Positions 32,950-44,362 of a DNA stretch of 64,000 nt are shown piece by piece. Where the stretch lies: assembly GCA_030765065.1 (NCBI GenBank), contig CM060979.1, positions 105,388,350-105,452,349 on the forward strand. The letters are read 5' to 3'. The position numbers and the translations under genes are program-made. The number at the start of each line of letters is the position of its first letter. The stretch's first letter is position 1. The stretch is from Deroplatys truncata. Its lineage: Eukaryota > Arthropoda > Insecta > Mantodea > Mantidae. The notes below the pieces were generated by a model. The model had not been told where the DNA came from. It did no database searches and worked only from the letters and a program-made list of their open reading frames with translations.

Positions 32950-34240
32950 TTTTAAAAAATCTTATGCGTTATATACACATGACTTTCCCTACTTTCTGTG
33001 GTGTATTTACGTAGCTCTTCTACATACTATATTAAAAAAACTTATTTTTCTGTCTGCATCATGCTAATCGAAATAAACGTTTGCAGAAATTGCTTCATTA
33101 CACATTTCATTGTAGTACAAGAGGGATACAGGAGGCTGAAGCGATAGTTAAATATTTAAAAATCTGATTATTATATAATAACATCATTCTCCTCCAGTTC
33201 TTCAACAAATTATTCTTACAAAATCTAATTCTTCTAGCTACTTCATGTTAATTGAGATAACATTTGTAGAAATGGTTTTATTACATATTTCCTTGTAGGT
33301 ACAACGGGATTAAGGCAATACGTACGCTTAAGCGACAGTCAAATCTTTTAAGAGCTGGTCGCTATGTGGTTTTGAAATTCCATTCTCTATGCATGGTCAG
33401 GAGCAAAAAATAAATAAATAAACAAATAAATAAAAAAACTAATAACGTCTTCCATTTGAGAAAAGTATAAGTATTTAAAATTCACACCAATATTAAGAGA
33501 TCGTGTTCAAACTCGGCGGAGGGCGATGGATTTTTTCGGGCGTAAAAATGCTTAGCATGGTTTCCTTCGGAAGAGAAGTAAATTTACGGTACGTAAAAGA
33601 ACCTCAAGCCTGATAGAGAGGCCTGCTGAGCAGAATTTCCGGTCTTTCTCGCCCAATAAAGAGTGGGGCGCTAAGAACCACAGTAGCTAAAGAGCGTCCA
33701 TAAACAAACAAGCAAAATAAACAAGGAATATATTTAATGAAATCTACATTTTTATGCAGTAAGATTTTGCCACAATGATTTACGAGTTATGCAAAAGTCT
33801 TCAGAATGAAGGAGACTTCAGAGTCTAATCAATTCCCAGAAATTTCAAGATATATAGTTTATTTGACATGAAAATATAAGCGCAAATGGTAATTTCATTA
33901 AAATAGTGTGAGTCATTTTTGAGAAAATAAAAATTTTCGAAAATGTTCCATTTAAAGGCTAGTTTGTGGTGGGGGGATTTTCTTGAAAATCTTCGTGTCG
34001 TATCCTTGGAAGATGCTGAACTTAAACACTCAATTTGGTATTTATCCAACTTTTCGTTTTTTATACAACAGACACACGCACACCATCTACACACGCACAT
34101 GCACACACATACACACACGGACCTTGTTCTAAGCATTTTTTTTACTCTAATTCATATATCTCCAGCAAAATCTCGGTACCTATCGAATTTTTGGTTGAAA
34201 TACAATACTTCCTCTATTTATTATAAGCGATAGAAATGGT
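32950..34240 (+). repeat. TE-1 copy i, with nested SINE-B and duplicated 5' region
   Basis: It starts aaaaaatcttatgcgttat then acatgactttccctac. The early block (tcttcaac, tacttcatgttaatt, gtacaa) appears twice, at about 33000-33170 and 33180-33330, which is a partial tandem duplication. The interior is interrupted by SINE-B (33508-33715). It resumes at gaaatctacatttttatgca, continues through ggggggattttcttgaaaat (33970) and an ACAC block (34070-34118), and ends near gcgatagaaatggtaaa. Confidence 0.75.
33508..33715 (+). repeat. SINE-B copy 2, 5'-truncated, nested in TE-1
   Basis: It begins in the B box (gttcaaactcggcgg) and continues gatggattttttcgggcg, tggtttccttcggaagagaa, acgtaaaagaacctcaagcc and gagcgtccataaac. 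The A box is missing. An AAACAAGCAAAATAAACAAG-type A-rich stretch follows. Confidence 0.8.
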
Positions 34241-34394
34241 AAAAAGGAATAAATTTTGTAGAGATGGTATTAACAGAAAATTTACATTTAGAACTATTTT
34301 TGGATATGTAAGTACATTTATATATTTGTTTGTTTATGCAGTTATTTATGACTGTTTTTTAGTTTATTTAGTTTATTTTTTGGTTTATTTAGTT

Positions 34395-34566
34395 ATTACA
34401 TGAAATGAATACTCATATTAGCCTGGGGTACATATAACTGCCAGTAGCCCAACATCATTCTTTTTACGATGAGGAACAAGCCTTGTCCGAGCGTCTCATT
34501 CAACTTAGAATTGAACTCGGACCTTTCAGATTAAAAGGTAGATGCATTTCTCGCACACCATGAAAG
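34395..34566 (-). repeat. tRNA-like SINE fragment, family uncertain
   Basis: The minus strand reads catggtgtgcgagaaatgca (A-box-like) and gtccgagttcaattctaagt (B-box-like), then gagacgctcggacaaggctt. It resembles SINE-C in arrangement but not enough to assign. Confidence 0.4.
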
Positions 34567-35126
34567 TATGAAATATAATATGATAACAATTGCTTTACTC
34601 TGAGCAGTAATAAATAATGCTTTAAAATGGTAATAGAAGGATAACATTTTATTTGATTGGATATCTACTTCTACTATATAATGTCAAAAGTTATCATGTT
34701 GCAAAACTGATATGGATTTACTGCGCGGAAACTAATAATCGCCGAAGAAAATAACTATTATAAAGATCTCTTGTGTCAAATTAATATGCGTAATAGAGAG
34801 GTCGACTGGATACTTTGAAACTTAGAACTACCGGTCGAAGATCGTTCCAAGACATCCACGTTCCACGATATCTTGAGCAAACAATAAGAGCGTGCATTAG
34901 ATCTAGATGTGCAACGTGTAACTTCTTGTTGTCCGGGAGAGAATGTGACTAAAAGTTAACATGACGGCGCGTCTACTCACGTCTAAGTTGTGCTCATTGG
35001 AGAACAGACTACCTTAAAGTTGTATTGGAATGAGAGAGATCCTGTCCTTGGCCAGCGCGATTGTCCGGTCTCACCTTACTAGATTGTTGCATACTAAAGC
35101 TTTCGCCTTTTCTCCACTAGTACCTA
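34567..35126. other. No recognised feature
   Basis: Non-repetitive within the window, and no open frame of interest. Confidence 0.45.
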
Positions 35127-35912
35127 GAATGTACAGAAGGTATTGCATTCCATCAAAAAATTCGATATCAAAATTTCACCAGAAATGCATATTTTGAGGC
35201 ACCTGAATCCAGGAAAAGCATTTTTAGAAAGAACGTTCCGTGTGTATGTGAACAGCATAACTAAAAAACGAAATGTCCGATAAATATAAAACTTGGTACT
35301 AGATTGAGCATCTTCTAAGGATGTGACACGAAGATTTTCAAGAAAATTCCCCCACCCAAAAATTACCCTTTAGATGGAAGATTGATCGAAATTTTCGGTG
35401 TTCTCAAATTGGATGTAACGATTTTGATTTAAATACCATATGGTTAAGATATATGCATGACAAATAAAATGGATAGGTCTATCTTGAATTTTCCTGGAAT
35501 AGTCTGCGAAGTTTCCTCATTCTGAATGAAACTTCTAAAGCGTAAAGATAAAGTATTACTGCACAAAAAATGCACACAATTTATATCAAATAATTTTTTC
35601 GTGCGTTAACCATTCCCGAGATATTCTTTATTATTGGTTTGAATTTTCAAATATTTTATACATTTTTTAACTACTAATCGCTATTATTTTATTTTCTTCC
35701 TTTCTTTGTCGTGTTCATTGCAAAGAGAACAGAATTTCAAAGCCATCACCCGCATTTGACTATTGCTTTACCTTAATCTCTTCTCCTTATACCTACAACG
35801 AAATGTGAAAATGACTAATGAATGTTTATCTGTATTAACAAGAATTAGATAGAAGAATAAGCTTTTGTAAGAATAGTTTGTAGAAGAGTGGGTAAAGAAT
35901 GTCATGTAAATT
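35127..35912 (-). repeat. TE-1 copy j
   Basis: The minus-strand copy has gtactatat-type degenerate ends, the tgggggaattttcttgaaaa block, atccttagaagatgctcaat and attaatacagataaacattc. The CA block is reduced to acacacgg. It abuts copy k (35926-36878) head to tail, separated by only about 14 bp. Confidence 0.75.
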
Positions 35913-35925
35913 AAACAACCCAGGC

Positions 35926-36878
35926 TTTTTTACTTTCTCTACTACGTATAGTAAGTAGGGGAAGTATTGTATTCCACCCAAAAATTCGATACCGAGATTT
36001 CACAGGAAATACATGTTTTGAAACCCGCTGAATCCAAAAAAAGCATTTTTGGAAACATGTCCGTGTGTGTCTGTGAACAGCATAATTAAAAAATGAACAG
36101 TCGGATAAACACCAAACTTGATATTTAGGTTCAGTATCTTCCAGAGATGCGACACGAAGGTTTTCAAGAAAATCCCCCCACCCCAGATTATCCTTTACAT
36201 GGAACATTTTTCGAAAATTTTAATTTTCTCAAAAATGGCTCTAACGATTTTGATTAAAATATCATATGTTTAAGATTTTTCATGGCATATAAATTGTATA
36301 TCTTTAATTTTCTGGGAATGTCTCCAAAAGTATTCTTCATTGTGAACGACTTTTGCATAACTGGTAAACCATAAGAGACAGACAAACTTTTACTAAACAA
36401 AAAATGTAGATCGCGTTAAAATACACAATTTATGTCATATGCATTTTTGTTGTTGCGTGAACCGTTTTCGAGATATTGCTTGTTATTCCCTTAAATTTTT
36501 CAATACTTATTTTCTCAAATGGGAATTCGTTATTCATTTTTTTGTCTTGGATATGCAAAGAGTATTAATCTGTGGCAAAGAGAATGGTGCTGCACCTAGC
36601 AAACAGCTCTTAAGAGATATGTCTATGCTTAAAGGTTGCTGTATTTTTATATTGGCCTTGCAATTACAAAACAAGTGGAACATAGTAGGCCTTAAGCGAA
36701 AGTCTAATACTTTTAGAACTGGTCGCTATGTGTAAAATGTAATTTTCTTTGCATGTCAAAAGATCGTTTCTGCAAATGTTTATCTCGAGTAATATGAAAT
36801 ATATGGAGAATAAGAATTTGCAAAAATAGTTTGTACAAGAGTAGAGAAAGTCATGTGAGTGTAACACATCAGATTTTT
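35926..36878 (-). repeat. TE-1 copy k, full length
   Basis: A clean complete copy (about 953 bp), very similar to copy h at 27218-28172. It shares the private segment gcaaagagtattaatctgtg and ggtgctgcacctagcaa, so h and k belong to one subfamily. The CA microsatellite is short (36060-36075). Confidence 0.9.
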
Positions 36879-37855
36879 TATATCTGAAACTTCAGCAGAA
36901 ACCGAGAGCAACTGGTTGCCAGTGTCCTGACTAAATATCTGGTTTCACAATAGACACTGGTATATTTGAAGGAATGCAGCAAAATGTTATTGCTTGTTTG
37001 CAAGCGACACGATTGATGACTTACATTTTCAACTGCTGCTGTGGGCTGTAAGCTATACATACCCAGGTATAAAAATAAAAGAAATGAAGATGTCCCTCAT
37101 AGTTTTTCGTCGTTGATGACTTCATTGATGTCGAAACAGTTAGTTCTCTATTTCAATATGTTGCTCTAGCCCCTGTATTGATTTGATTCAAGAGGATGAT
37201 ACAACATATGTTTAAATAAAACCACGTTTCCTTCAGTAAATCCTAGGATGTCCTACTCCAGCTCAGAATGAGTCGGTCGAATTGTCGGGTATAGTTTTCG
37301 TCTGAAATTATATATCTCAGACTCACTGATACGAGTTACATTGGAGGTATTTGCAGCATATATTCTAAAATAGAAGGATTGTCAAGAATGTTAGTTACAT
37401 TTATCTAACATTAGTGAACTAATTTTAGAAACACAAATTTAATCTCAACTGTAACTTAAATATTCCCATTTTTTGAACATTAATCCTGAGCCAGTATTCA
37501 TTAGAAGGTATTTTCGTATAACTACTGGTAGGAATTACCTGTGAAAACATACTTTTCTGTGGGCAACTGCGGTTTGTTTATGAATACAGTAAAAAGTATT
37601 TAAATATACCTTATTTATCAGAAAAATAATTAACCCTATTTTCCCATATACTATTCCTCAACGCTCCTCATTTAATTTAAATATTGGAACAAAATTAAAA
37701 TCTCCTCACAGAAAGTAACAAAATAAATGAAAAGAATAATTAATTACCTACTACAAATATATGTAATCTACGTAAGTAATAATCTTTACCTACTACAATA
37801 ACACGTAAAATGTAATTAATAAACTCTACCGAAATTAAAGTGTAAGCGAAGTACT
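36879..37855. other. Unclassified AT-rich DNA
   Basis: A mildly GC-richer segment at 36890-37050 (actggttgccagtgtcctga) carries no recognised signal. Confidence 0.4.
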
Positions 37856-37859
37856 ATAC

Positions 37860-38290
37860 TTTCTTTTATAAAATGTTTTGGCCAATATTTTCTGTATACT
37901 TGGCTTCAATGAAACCTCAGGCGTTTTTAACGTTTCCTGGCCTTTTGTCAACCCTGTAGCTACTGCTCGCCAGGAGACCTCTCTAATGCATATAAATGCA
38001 TGGTTTGTTCAGCGTGATGCGGTAGTGACAAGTACGTTAACCTTAACAATTAATCAAGCTGATGAGAGTGGGTAATTGATTCATGAGTCAGAGCTCGTCA
38101 AGATGGAGGTAATTGTTTCTGACTGACGGCAGTGATTGCTTATCGGGCACATTAGCACCCTGAGCGGACATCAATAGGGCATTTCCGAACAATGAGTCAG
38201 CACCCACTCAGAACCTGCTGACAAAAGACACCATCTCTAAGTCATTTGTCTTAGAACAATCACTTAAAGCCGTTGCAGGGAAAACATTTT
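37860..38290. promoter_or_regulatory. Unique segment with clustered transcription-factor-like motifs (tentative)
   Basis: This stretch of balanced composition has no match elsewhere in the window. It holds two TGAGTCAG motifs (about 38084 and 38193), the second followed by CACC, which resemble AP-1/Maf bZIP sites. Homeodomain-type cores (attaatcaag, gtaattgatt, ggtaattg) lie at 38050-38115. This could be a host cis-regulatory element or chance. Motif clustering alone is weak evidence. Confidence 0.2.
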
Positions 38291-38874
38291 AAGCTTATAA
38301 GTTGAACTTGAACAATATATAGGATGTCCCAAAACTTGTGGAATGATTTAATTTATCTAAAATAATTTTGGTTTACATTACGTTACAGTGTTGAACAACG
38401 CCCACAGTTTTGAGTTTTGATAATTATACATTTGATTTAAGGTGATTCAAAAGACGTAGATACAAGGCACCGTAGGTTTGTATTCAGGTTGTTTACAAAA
38501 CCAAACCAATTCGAACATTTTCAGCCGTTACTCAATATTACGAAATCTTTCCTCAACTACCTATAAACTTTACATAGGAAGCTGAATTCATGATCTTTTT
38601 TAATAATTACTTAAAATGTAAAATTAATGTAATATTGCATGTAATATAGGGTGTTCCATTTAAGAACATCTTGTGTTACCAGTAATTTCTAAGCTGTAAT
38701 TGTAGACCGCTTTAAATTTTAGGTTTTCATTATTGGTAAATGCCCATTTTTTACACGCTAAGGCTTGCTAATTATGGAAGTGTTCCTAATGTTATACAAC
38801 ACTCTGTATACGGTAATCATTTCCCTATAAGAAAAATGAGTCACCACAGTATCTCCTCAAATTGTCCTAATTCA

Positions 38875-38875
38875 C

Positions 38876-38939
<64 letters not shown>
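38875..38939. repeat. (ATT)n microsatellite
   Basis: An ATT run of about 65 bp. The long poly-Leu frame across it is spurious. Confidence 0.97.
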
Positions 38940-39288
38940 GGTTGCGGTGGTGGTGTGTATTCATTGTCATCATCAGGCATAGAAATTCTTAAGAAGTTGG
39001 CTTCAAGAGCTACACTCAAACCACCATCAATACATAGAACATACACAACATCAGCAAAGGGTCATTGACAGCAGGTAAAGCACGGCTTCGTGAGTGATCC
39101 GTACACACCAATAAACTGTACGAGAGATGGGGGGATTTGTTATCTACGCATCACTACGTAAAGTCCGGTGACATTTCAATCTAATTTCCTTTGGTCCTGG
39201 CTTTAATGCTTGGAAATTCCTATGCCTGGTCATCATACTATCTTTAAATATCACGCTAATTGCTAGTGAAACAATGCAGAATTAGTTA

Positions 39289-39289
39289 A

Positions 39290-39341
<52 letters not shown>

Positions 39342-39342
39342 T
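39289..39342. repeat. (AAT)n microsatellite
   Basis: An AAT run of about 53 bp ends about 35 bp before SINE-A copy 5. Confidence 0.97.
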
Positions 39343-39375
39343 AGTAAACACAGAACTTAGGAAGAGTACGATGTG

Positions 39376-39935
39376 GTAAAAGTAAAGGTACATATTAACG
39401 GAGGGCCTCCCGCAACCGGGGTAGAGCACCGCACGTAGGCAATGTGACCCTTTGTGCTTCTAACGTGACCCCTGCGAAGGAGTGATGAGGATAGAGACCC
39501 GAAGGGCTACCAGATCTGGATGACAACGGGCACAAGCATAGACGGTGTCCCTAACGTTTCAGATAGAATGCAACCGACACCGTTAGATCCCACCCACGAG
39601 CTCCTAACCCTCGGCGGTCCTCCCTGGTGGGGCTCACTTCGGAGGCAAGTCCGCTGGGCAGTCCTGACGACGCCAAGGAAGAAACCTCTACAAAACGCAT
39701 ATCCACCGCCCAGCCGCACCATGCAGAACACCACCATCTAGTCCTACAACCTTGACACAGATGACAATGAAGGAGATGATGCGTACAGAAAGTGAGGCAC
39801 AGGAAAGTCGTAGTAGAAGTGGAACTACCCCAGCATTTACCTGCCGGCCCCCTTGAAAACCACGAAAAACTCATGGATCGGAGTGGGTGGTCGCCAGGGA
39901 TCGAACCCGGGATATCCCGAATACAAGTAGCAAGA
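39376..39935 (-). repeat. SINE-A copy 5, essentially full length
   Basis: The plus strand reads from the tail (gtaaaagtaaaggtacat) through gggtagagcaccgcacg, cctaacgtttcagatag and ggcggtcctccctggtg to the tacaaccttgacacagatga block and the cgaaaaactcatggatcgga block. Then come the B box in reverse (ggatcgaacccggg) and a remnant of the head. The 175-codon minus-strand frame here, the longest in the window, is only this SINE translated. Confidence 0.85.
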
Positions 39936-40169
39936 ATGCAATGTGATTCCTGCATTGCTGCTGCGTTGCCCTGCCCACATTTGTACAGAGGATACATTTT
40001 ACTAAAAATGTCATCTCTACCTCCTAACCAATTTAGAAGTGCGATGATTGGAACCAAAGAAGTTAATTGATACCACAAATATGAGTAAGTATTTCTGCAG
40101 CTACAAAATTGTGTTAAGTACTGTCGAATGCTTTTCGAAAGTGGAAGAAATAAACAAAGAAAGAAAAAA

Positions 40170-40922
40170 AGTCTGATGTGTTACACTCACATGACTTTCT
40201 CTACTCTTGTACAAACTATTTTTACAAAGGCTTATTCTTCATATGCTTCATGTTAATCCAGATATCGAGATGTTAATCTTATTGCTAATTTTATTGTAGA
40301 TGCAAGGGGAATTGGTAGGCTTTAAGCTATAGTCAAATATTTTAAGAGCTGGTTGCTATGTGCAGTATTCCATTCTCCTTGCATTACCAGGACAAAAAAA
40401 AAAAAATGAATAACGAATTTGAGAAAATGTATAAGTATTGGAACATTTAAGGGAATAACAAGCAATATCTCGAAAATGGTTCACTCAACAAAAACATGTA
40501 TATGACATAAATTGTGTATTTTAACGCGATCTACATATTTTGTGTAGTAAAATTTTGTCTATCTCTTATGGTTTACCAGTTATGCAAAAGTCGTTCACAA
40601 TGAAGAATACTTTTGGAAACATTCCCAGGAAATTCAAGATATACATTTTATTTGTCATAAAAGTATCTTAAATAAGTGATACTTTAATCAAAATCATTCG
40701 AGCCATTATTGAGAAAATTAAAAATTTCGAAAAATGTTCAATGTAAAGGGTAATCTGGGGTGGAGGGATTTTCTTGAAAACCTTCGTATCGCATCTATGG
40801 AAGATACTGAACCTAAATACCAAGTTTGGTGTTTATCCGACTGTTCGTTTCTGAGTTATGCTGTTCACAGACACACAGATAGAATGACACACAGACACAC
40901 ACGGACATGTTTCCAAAAAAGC
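40170..40922 (+). repeat. TE-1 copy l, 3'-truncated; left arm of a palindrome
   Basis: It starts tctgatgtgttacactcaca, then tgactttctctactcttg, and runs through the interior and the ggggattttcttgaaaacc block and CA block (40867-40905), stopping at ccaaaaaagctttt. The last roughly 110 bp of the family are missing. The next base begins a TE-1 on the opposite strand. Confidence 0.88.
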
Positions 40923-40924
40923 TT

Positions 40925-41711
40925 TTTACTTACTCTACTACGTATAGTAAGTAGGGGAAGTATTGTATTCCACCCAAAATTTCGATACCGAGATTTCACC
41001 GGAAATACATGTTTTGAGACTCACTGAATCCAAAAAAAGCAGTTTGTCTGTGTGTGTCTGTCTGTGTGTCTGTGTGTCTGTGAACAGCATAACTCAAAAA
41101 CGAAGAGTCGGATAAACACCAAACTTGGTATTTAGGTTCAGTATCTTTCAGAGATGCGACACGAAGGTTTTCAAGAAAATCCCCCCACCCCAGACTACCC
41201 TTTACATGGAACATTTTTCGAAAATTTTAATTTTCTCAAAAACGGCTCTAACGATTTTGATTAAAATATCATATGTTTAAGATATTGTCATGAAAAATAA
41301 AATGTATACCTCGAATTTTCTGGGAATGTCTCCAAAAGTATTCTTCATTATGAACGACTTTTTCATAACTGGTAAACCATAAGAGATAGACAAAATTTTA
41401 CTACACAAAAATGTAGATCGCGTTAAAATACATAATTTATGTCATATACATTTCTTTTGTTGAGTGAACCGTTTGCGAGATATTGCTTGTTATTCCCTTA
41501 AATTTTCCAATACTTATACTTTTTCTCAAATTCGTTATTCATTTTTTTATGTCCTGGACATGCAAAGAGAACGGAATGCGCCACATAGCAACCAGCGTTA
41601 AAATATTTGACTATCGCTTAAAACCTACCATATTCCCCTTGCATCTACAAGAAAATTATCAATAAGATTGACATCTTGATATCTCCATTAACATGAAACA
41701 TATGGAGAATA

Positions 41712-41712
<1 letters not shown>
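40925..41712 (-). repeat. TE-1 copy m; right arm of a palindrome
   Basis: It opens with the family end inverted (ttacttactctactacgtat), a GT block at 41045-41085, and then aacagcataactcaaaaacg. It runs to cattaacatgaaacatatgg at 41700, where the (GT)n of copy n begins. The final approximately 60 bp of the 5' end are missing. Confidence 0.88.

Positions 41713-41762
<50 letters not shown>
41713..41762. repeat. (GT)n microsatellite at the m/n junction
   Basis: About 48 bp of pure GT, the longest GT tract in any TE-1 here. It sits exactly where copy m stops and copy n resumes. Confidence 0.97.
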
Positions 41763-42424
41763 TGTGAACAGCATAACTCAAAAACGAACAGTCGGATAAA
41801 CACCAAACTTGGTATTTAGGTTCAGTATCTTCCAGAGATGCGACACGAAGGTTTTCAAGAAAATCCCCCCACCCCAGACTACCCTTTACATGGAAAATTT
41901 TTCGAAAATTTTAATTTTCTCAAAAATGGCTCTAACGATTTTTATTAAAATATCATATGTTTAAGATATTGTTATGAGAAATGAAATGTATATCTCGAAT
42001 TTTCTGGGAATGTCTCCAAAAGTATTCTTCATTGTGAACGACTTTTGCATAACTGGTAAACCATAAGAGATAAACAAAATTTTACCACACAAAAAATGTA
42101 GATCGCGTTAAAATACACAATTTATGTCATATACATTTCTTTTGTAGAGTGAACCATTTTCGAGATATTGCTTGTTATTCCCTTAAATTTTCCAATACTT
42201 ATACTTTTTCTCAAATTGGTTATTCATTTTTTTATGTCCTGCACATGCAAAGAGAATGGAATGCGCCACATAGTAACCAGCGTTAAAATATTTGACTATC
42301 GCTTAAAACCTACCATATTCCCCTTGCATCTACAAGAAAATTAGAGATTGACATCTCGAGATGTCAATAAGATTGACATCTCGATATCTCGATTAACATG
42401 AAGCATATGGAGAATAGGCGTTTT
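41763..42424 (-). repeat. TE-1 copy n, tandem with copy m
   Basis: It repeats the 41080-41705 sequence closely (aacagcataactcaaaaacg through cattaacatgaagcatatgg). A small duplication inside it (gattgacatctcgagatgtc, 42347-42384) includes the perfect palindrome gacatctcgagatgtc. It lacks the family 3' end. Confidence 0.88.
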
Positions 42425-42429
42425 TCCTT

Positions 42430-42885
42430 AAGTTTTACGTCCCACGTATCTAAACTCATATGTATGTCAATGCACACAACAATGTAGCAGCCGCTTGCTT
42501 TTTCAACAATGAGCAATACATTGTTGATAAAGTAAACGCAGGAGAATACAAATCAGTTACGTCTGATTGACTGTTGAAGGAGGATGTAATTTTACTTATC
42601 ATAGTGAGTGGTGAAATACTTTTATCATGGAATACCGAATGTGAACTGGAAGCTGCAGGCAATATGTTTGATAGTTCGGAAAACGTTTCAGAAGAAGGAA
42701 ACCATACTAGTGAAGATAGCATTCGTCCTACAGACAATGATGATAGAAGTGACAATTTTCAAACTGTGGAAGTGGTTCAATCGAAAAATAAAAACATCAA
42801 TTGGAGTTTAGACCCTTTCCACAACATGGAAGAGCATCCACTGCTAACATAATCAAATAAACACCTGGTCCAACCAGATATTTTT
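42430..42885 (+). pseudogene. piggyBac-like transposase N-terminal fragment
   Basis: The sequence is unlike TE-1. An open frame (about 42574-42852) encodes an acidic region (FDSSENVSEEGN, DNDDRSDN) ending NINWSLDPF. After a shift of frame the reading continues ANIIK, stop, TPGPTRYF (42843-42884). An acidic N-terminus followed by a W..xPF block and an ANI..x.PGPT block is the start of piggyBac-family transposases (DDE_Tnp_1_7 region). The catalytic part is absent: TE-1 sequence begins abruptly after RYF. A TTAA, the piggyBac target, is present at 42428-42431 (ccttaag). The assignment rests on short motifs. Confidence 0.55.
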
Positions 42886-43347
42886 ATGTGCTGGACATGC
42901 AAAAAGAATGGAATGCGCCACATAGCAACCAGCGTTAAAATATTTGACTATCGCTTAAAATCTAGCATATTCCCCTTGCATCTACATGAACATTACCAAT
43001 AAGATTGACATCTCGATATCTGGATTAACATGAAGCATATGGAGAATAAGCGTTTGTATAAATAGTTTGTACAAGAGTAGAGAAAGTCATGTGAGTGTAA
43101 CACATCAGATTTTTTTATGTCCTGGACATGCAAAGAGAATGGAATGCGCCACATAGCAACCAGCGTTAAAATATTTGACTATCGCTTAAAACCTACCATA
43201 TTCCCCTTGCATCTACAAGAAAATTATCAATAAGATTGACATCTCGATATCTCCATTAACATGAAGGATATGGAGAATAAGCGTTTGTAAAAATAGTTTG
43301 TACAAGAGTAGAGAAAGTCACGTGAGTGTAACACATCAGATTTTTTT
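42886..43347 (-). repeat. Two tandem TE-1 5'-end fragments (copy o)
   Basis: The units 42886-43112 and 43113-43347 both run from atgt(g/c)ctggacatgcaaa through aatggaatgcgccacatagc and gattgacatctcgatatctc to gagtagagaaagtcatgtga or cacgtga and acacatcagattttttt. They are nearly identical. Confidence 0.88.
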
Positions 43348-43456
43348 GGATTGAGGGGGTCTCTAAACATATATTTCCGGTGAAATCTCGGTATCGAATT
43401 TTTGGGTGGAATACAATACTTCCCCTACTTACTATACGTAGTAGAGAAAGTAAAAA
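43348..43456 (+). repeat. TE-1 3'-end fragment in opposite orientation
   Basis: It reads ggattgagggggtctctaaa, then cggtgaaatctcggtatcga, then tacgtagtagagaaagtaaa. It is joined directly to the minus-oriented fragments. Confidence 0.88.
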
Positions 43457-44110
43457 AGGAAGAAACAAACAAAAGAGTAATTTGACTACGAGGTGTCTTG
43501 TGCCCAGCAGCTTTTAAATACTAGCAATATTATCCCTTTCAAAGTGAGCTATAGAAAATTAGCTGCATTTCATACAATAAGCATCATATTCATAGCTACT
43601 ATTTATAAATGAAAATGTATTTTTAACGTTTTGCTAAATATCCACATCCTTTTCGACATCTTATCGTAAAATTTGAAAGCGGAATTACAATAATACTATA
43701 AGAACTGTTAGCGATTCCGCATTTTGGAGCAAAGTGAACTGAAAATGAAGCGCATATGGATTTCTGTGATATTGCTAACAAGCTTACAATGAATTCCGAT
43801 AGACTGCACTTAAAAGCAAGCTACACGAATGAAAATATTGCTTCCTTGCTATGTTTTATGCTGAAATTAATATTGTGTAATACTTTAAGCTATGATGATT
43901 AATTACTGATCCAATTTTTAATCTACTGAACATTTTCGTGACATACGTTAAAATACAGAACATTTAGGCATCTTTTTGCACAGGAACACAAACACACGTT
44001 TTTCCCTAAAGTATAGGAAGGATGAAATAAGCATTACTTATACTAGTACAGCAATATTTCCACAACTACCAGCGACTCTGAGATGGGCATGCCGGGTAGT
44101 AGTAGTAGTA
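43457..44110. other. AT-rich sequence, nothing recognised
   Basis: No feature supported. Confidence 0.45.
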
Positions 44111-44116
44111 GTCAAA

Positions 44117-44362
44117 ATTGAGTTTTATTTATGGACGCTCTTGAACTGCTGTGGTCCTTAGCGTCCCATTCTATATTTGGCGTGAAAGACCGGTAATTTT
44201 GCACAGAGGCCTCTTTATCAGGCTTGAGGTTCTTTTACGTGACGTAAGTCTACGACACAGGACTACCGGCTTTACTTCCCTTCCGAAGAAAGCCATGCTA
44301 AGGATTTTTACGCCCGAAAAAAATCCATGCCCTCCGCTGGATTTGAACCCGCGAACTCGTGA
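44117..44362 (-). repeat. SINE-B copy 3, inserted in a GTA repeat with target duplication
   Basis: The tail aattgagttttatttatgg is at the left, then ggcgtgaaagaccggtaatt, accggctttacttcccttcc and cgaagaaagccatgctaagg. It ends in the B box (gatttgaacccgcgaac). Both sides carry gtagtagtagtc (left 44101-44112, right about 44361-44373), the duplicated target. Confidence 0.85.

Noticed and set aside
38320..38670. A MITE bounded by aggatgtccc and agggtgttcc
   Set aside because: The two ends are in direct rather than inverted orientation and do not match well enough to define an element.
39551..40078. A 175-codon minus-strand open frame, the longest in the window
   Set aside because: It lies almost wholly within SINE-A copy 5, and the matching parts of other SINE-A copies do not keep the frame.
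42886..43347. A CRISPR-like or satellite array
   Set aside because: There are only two units, and they are recognisable TE-1 5' ends. The organism is eukaryotic.
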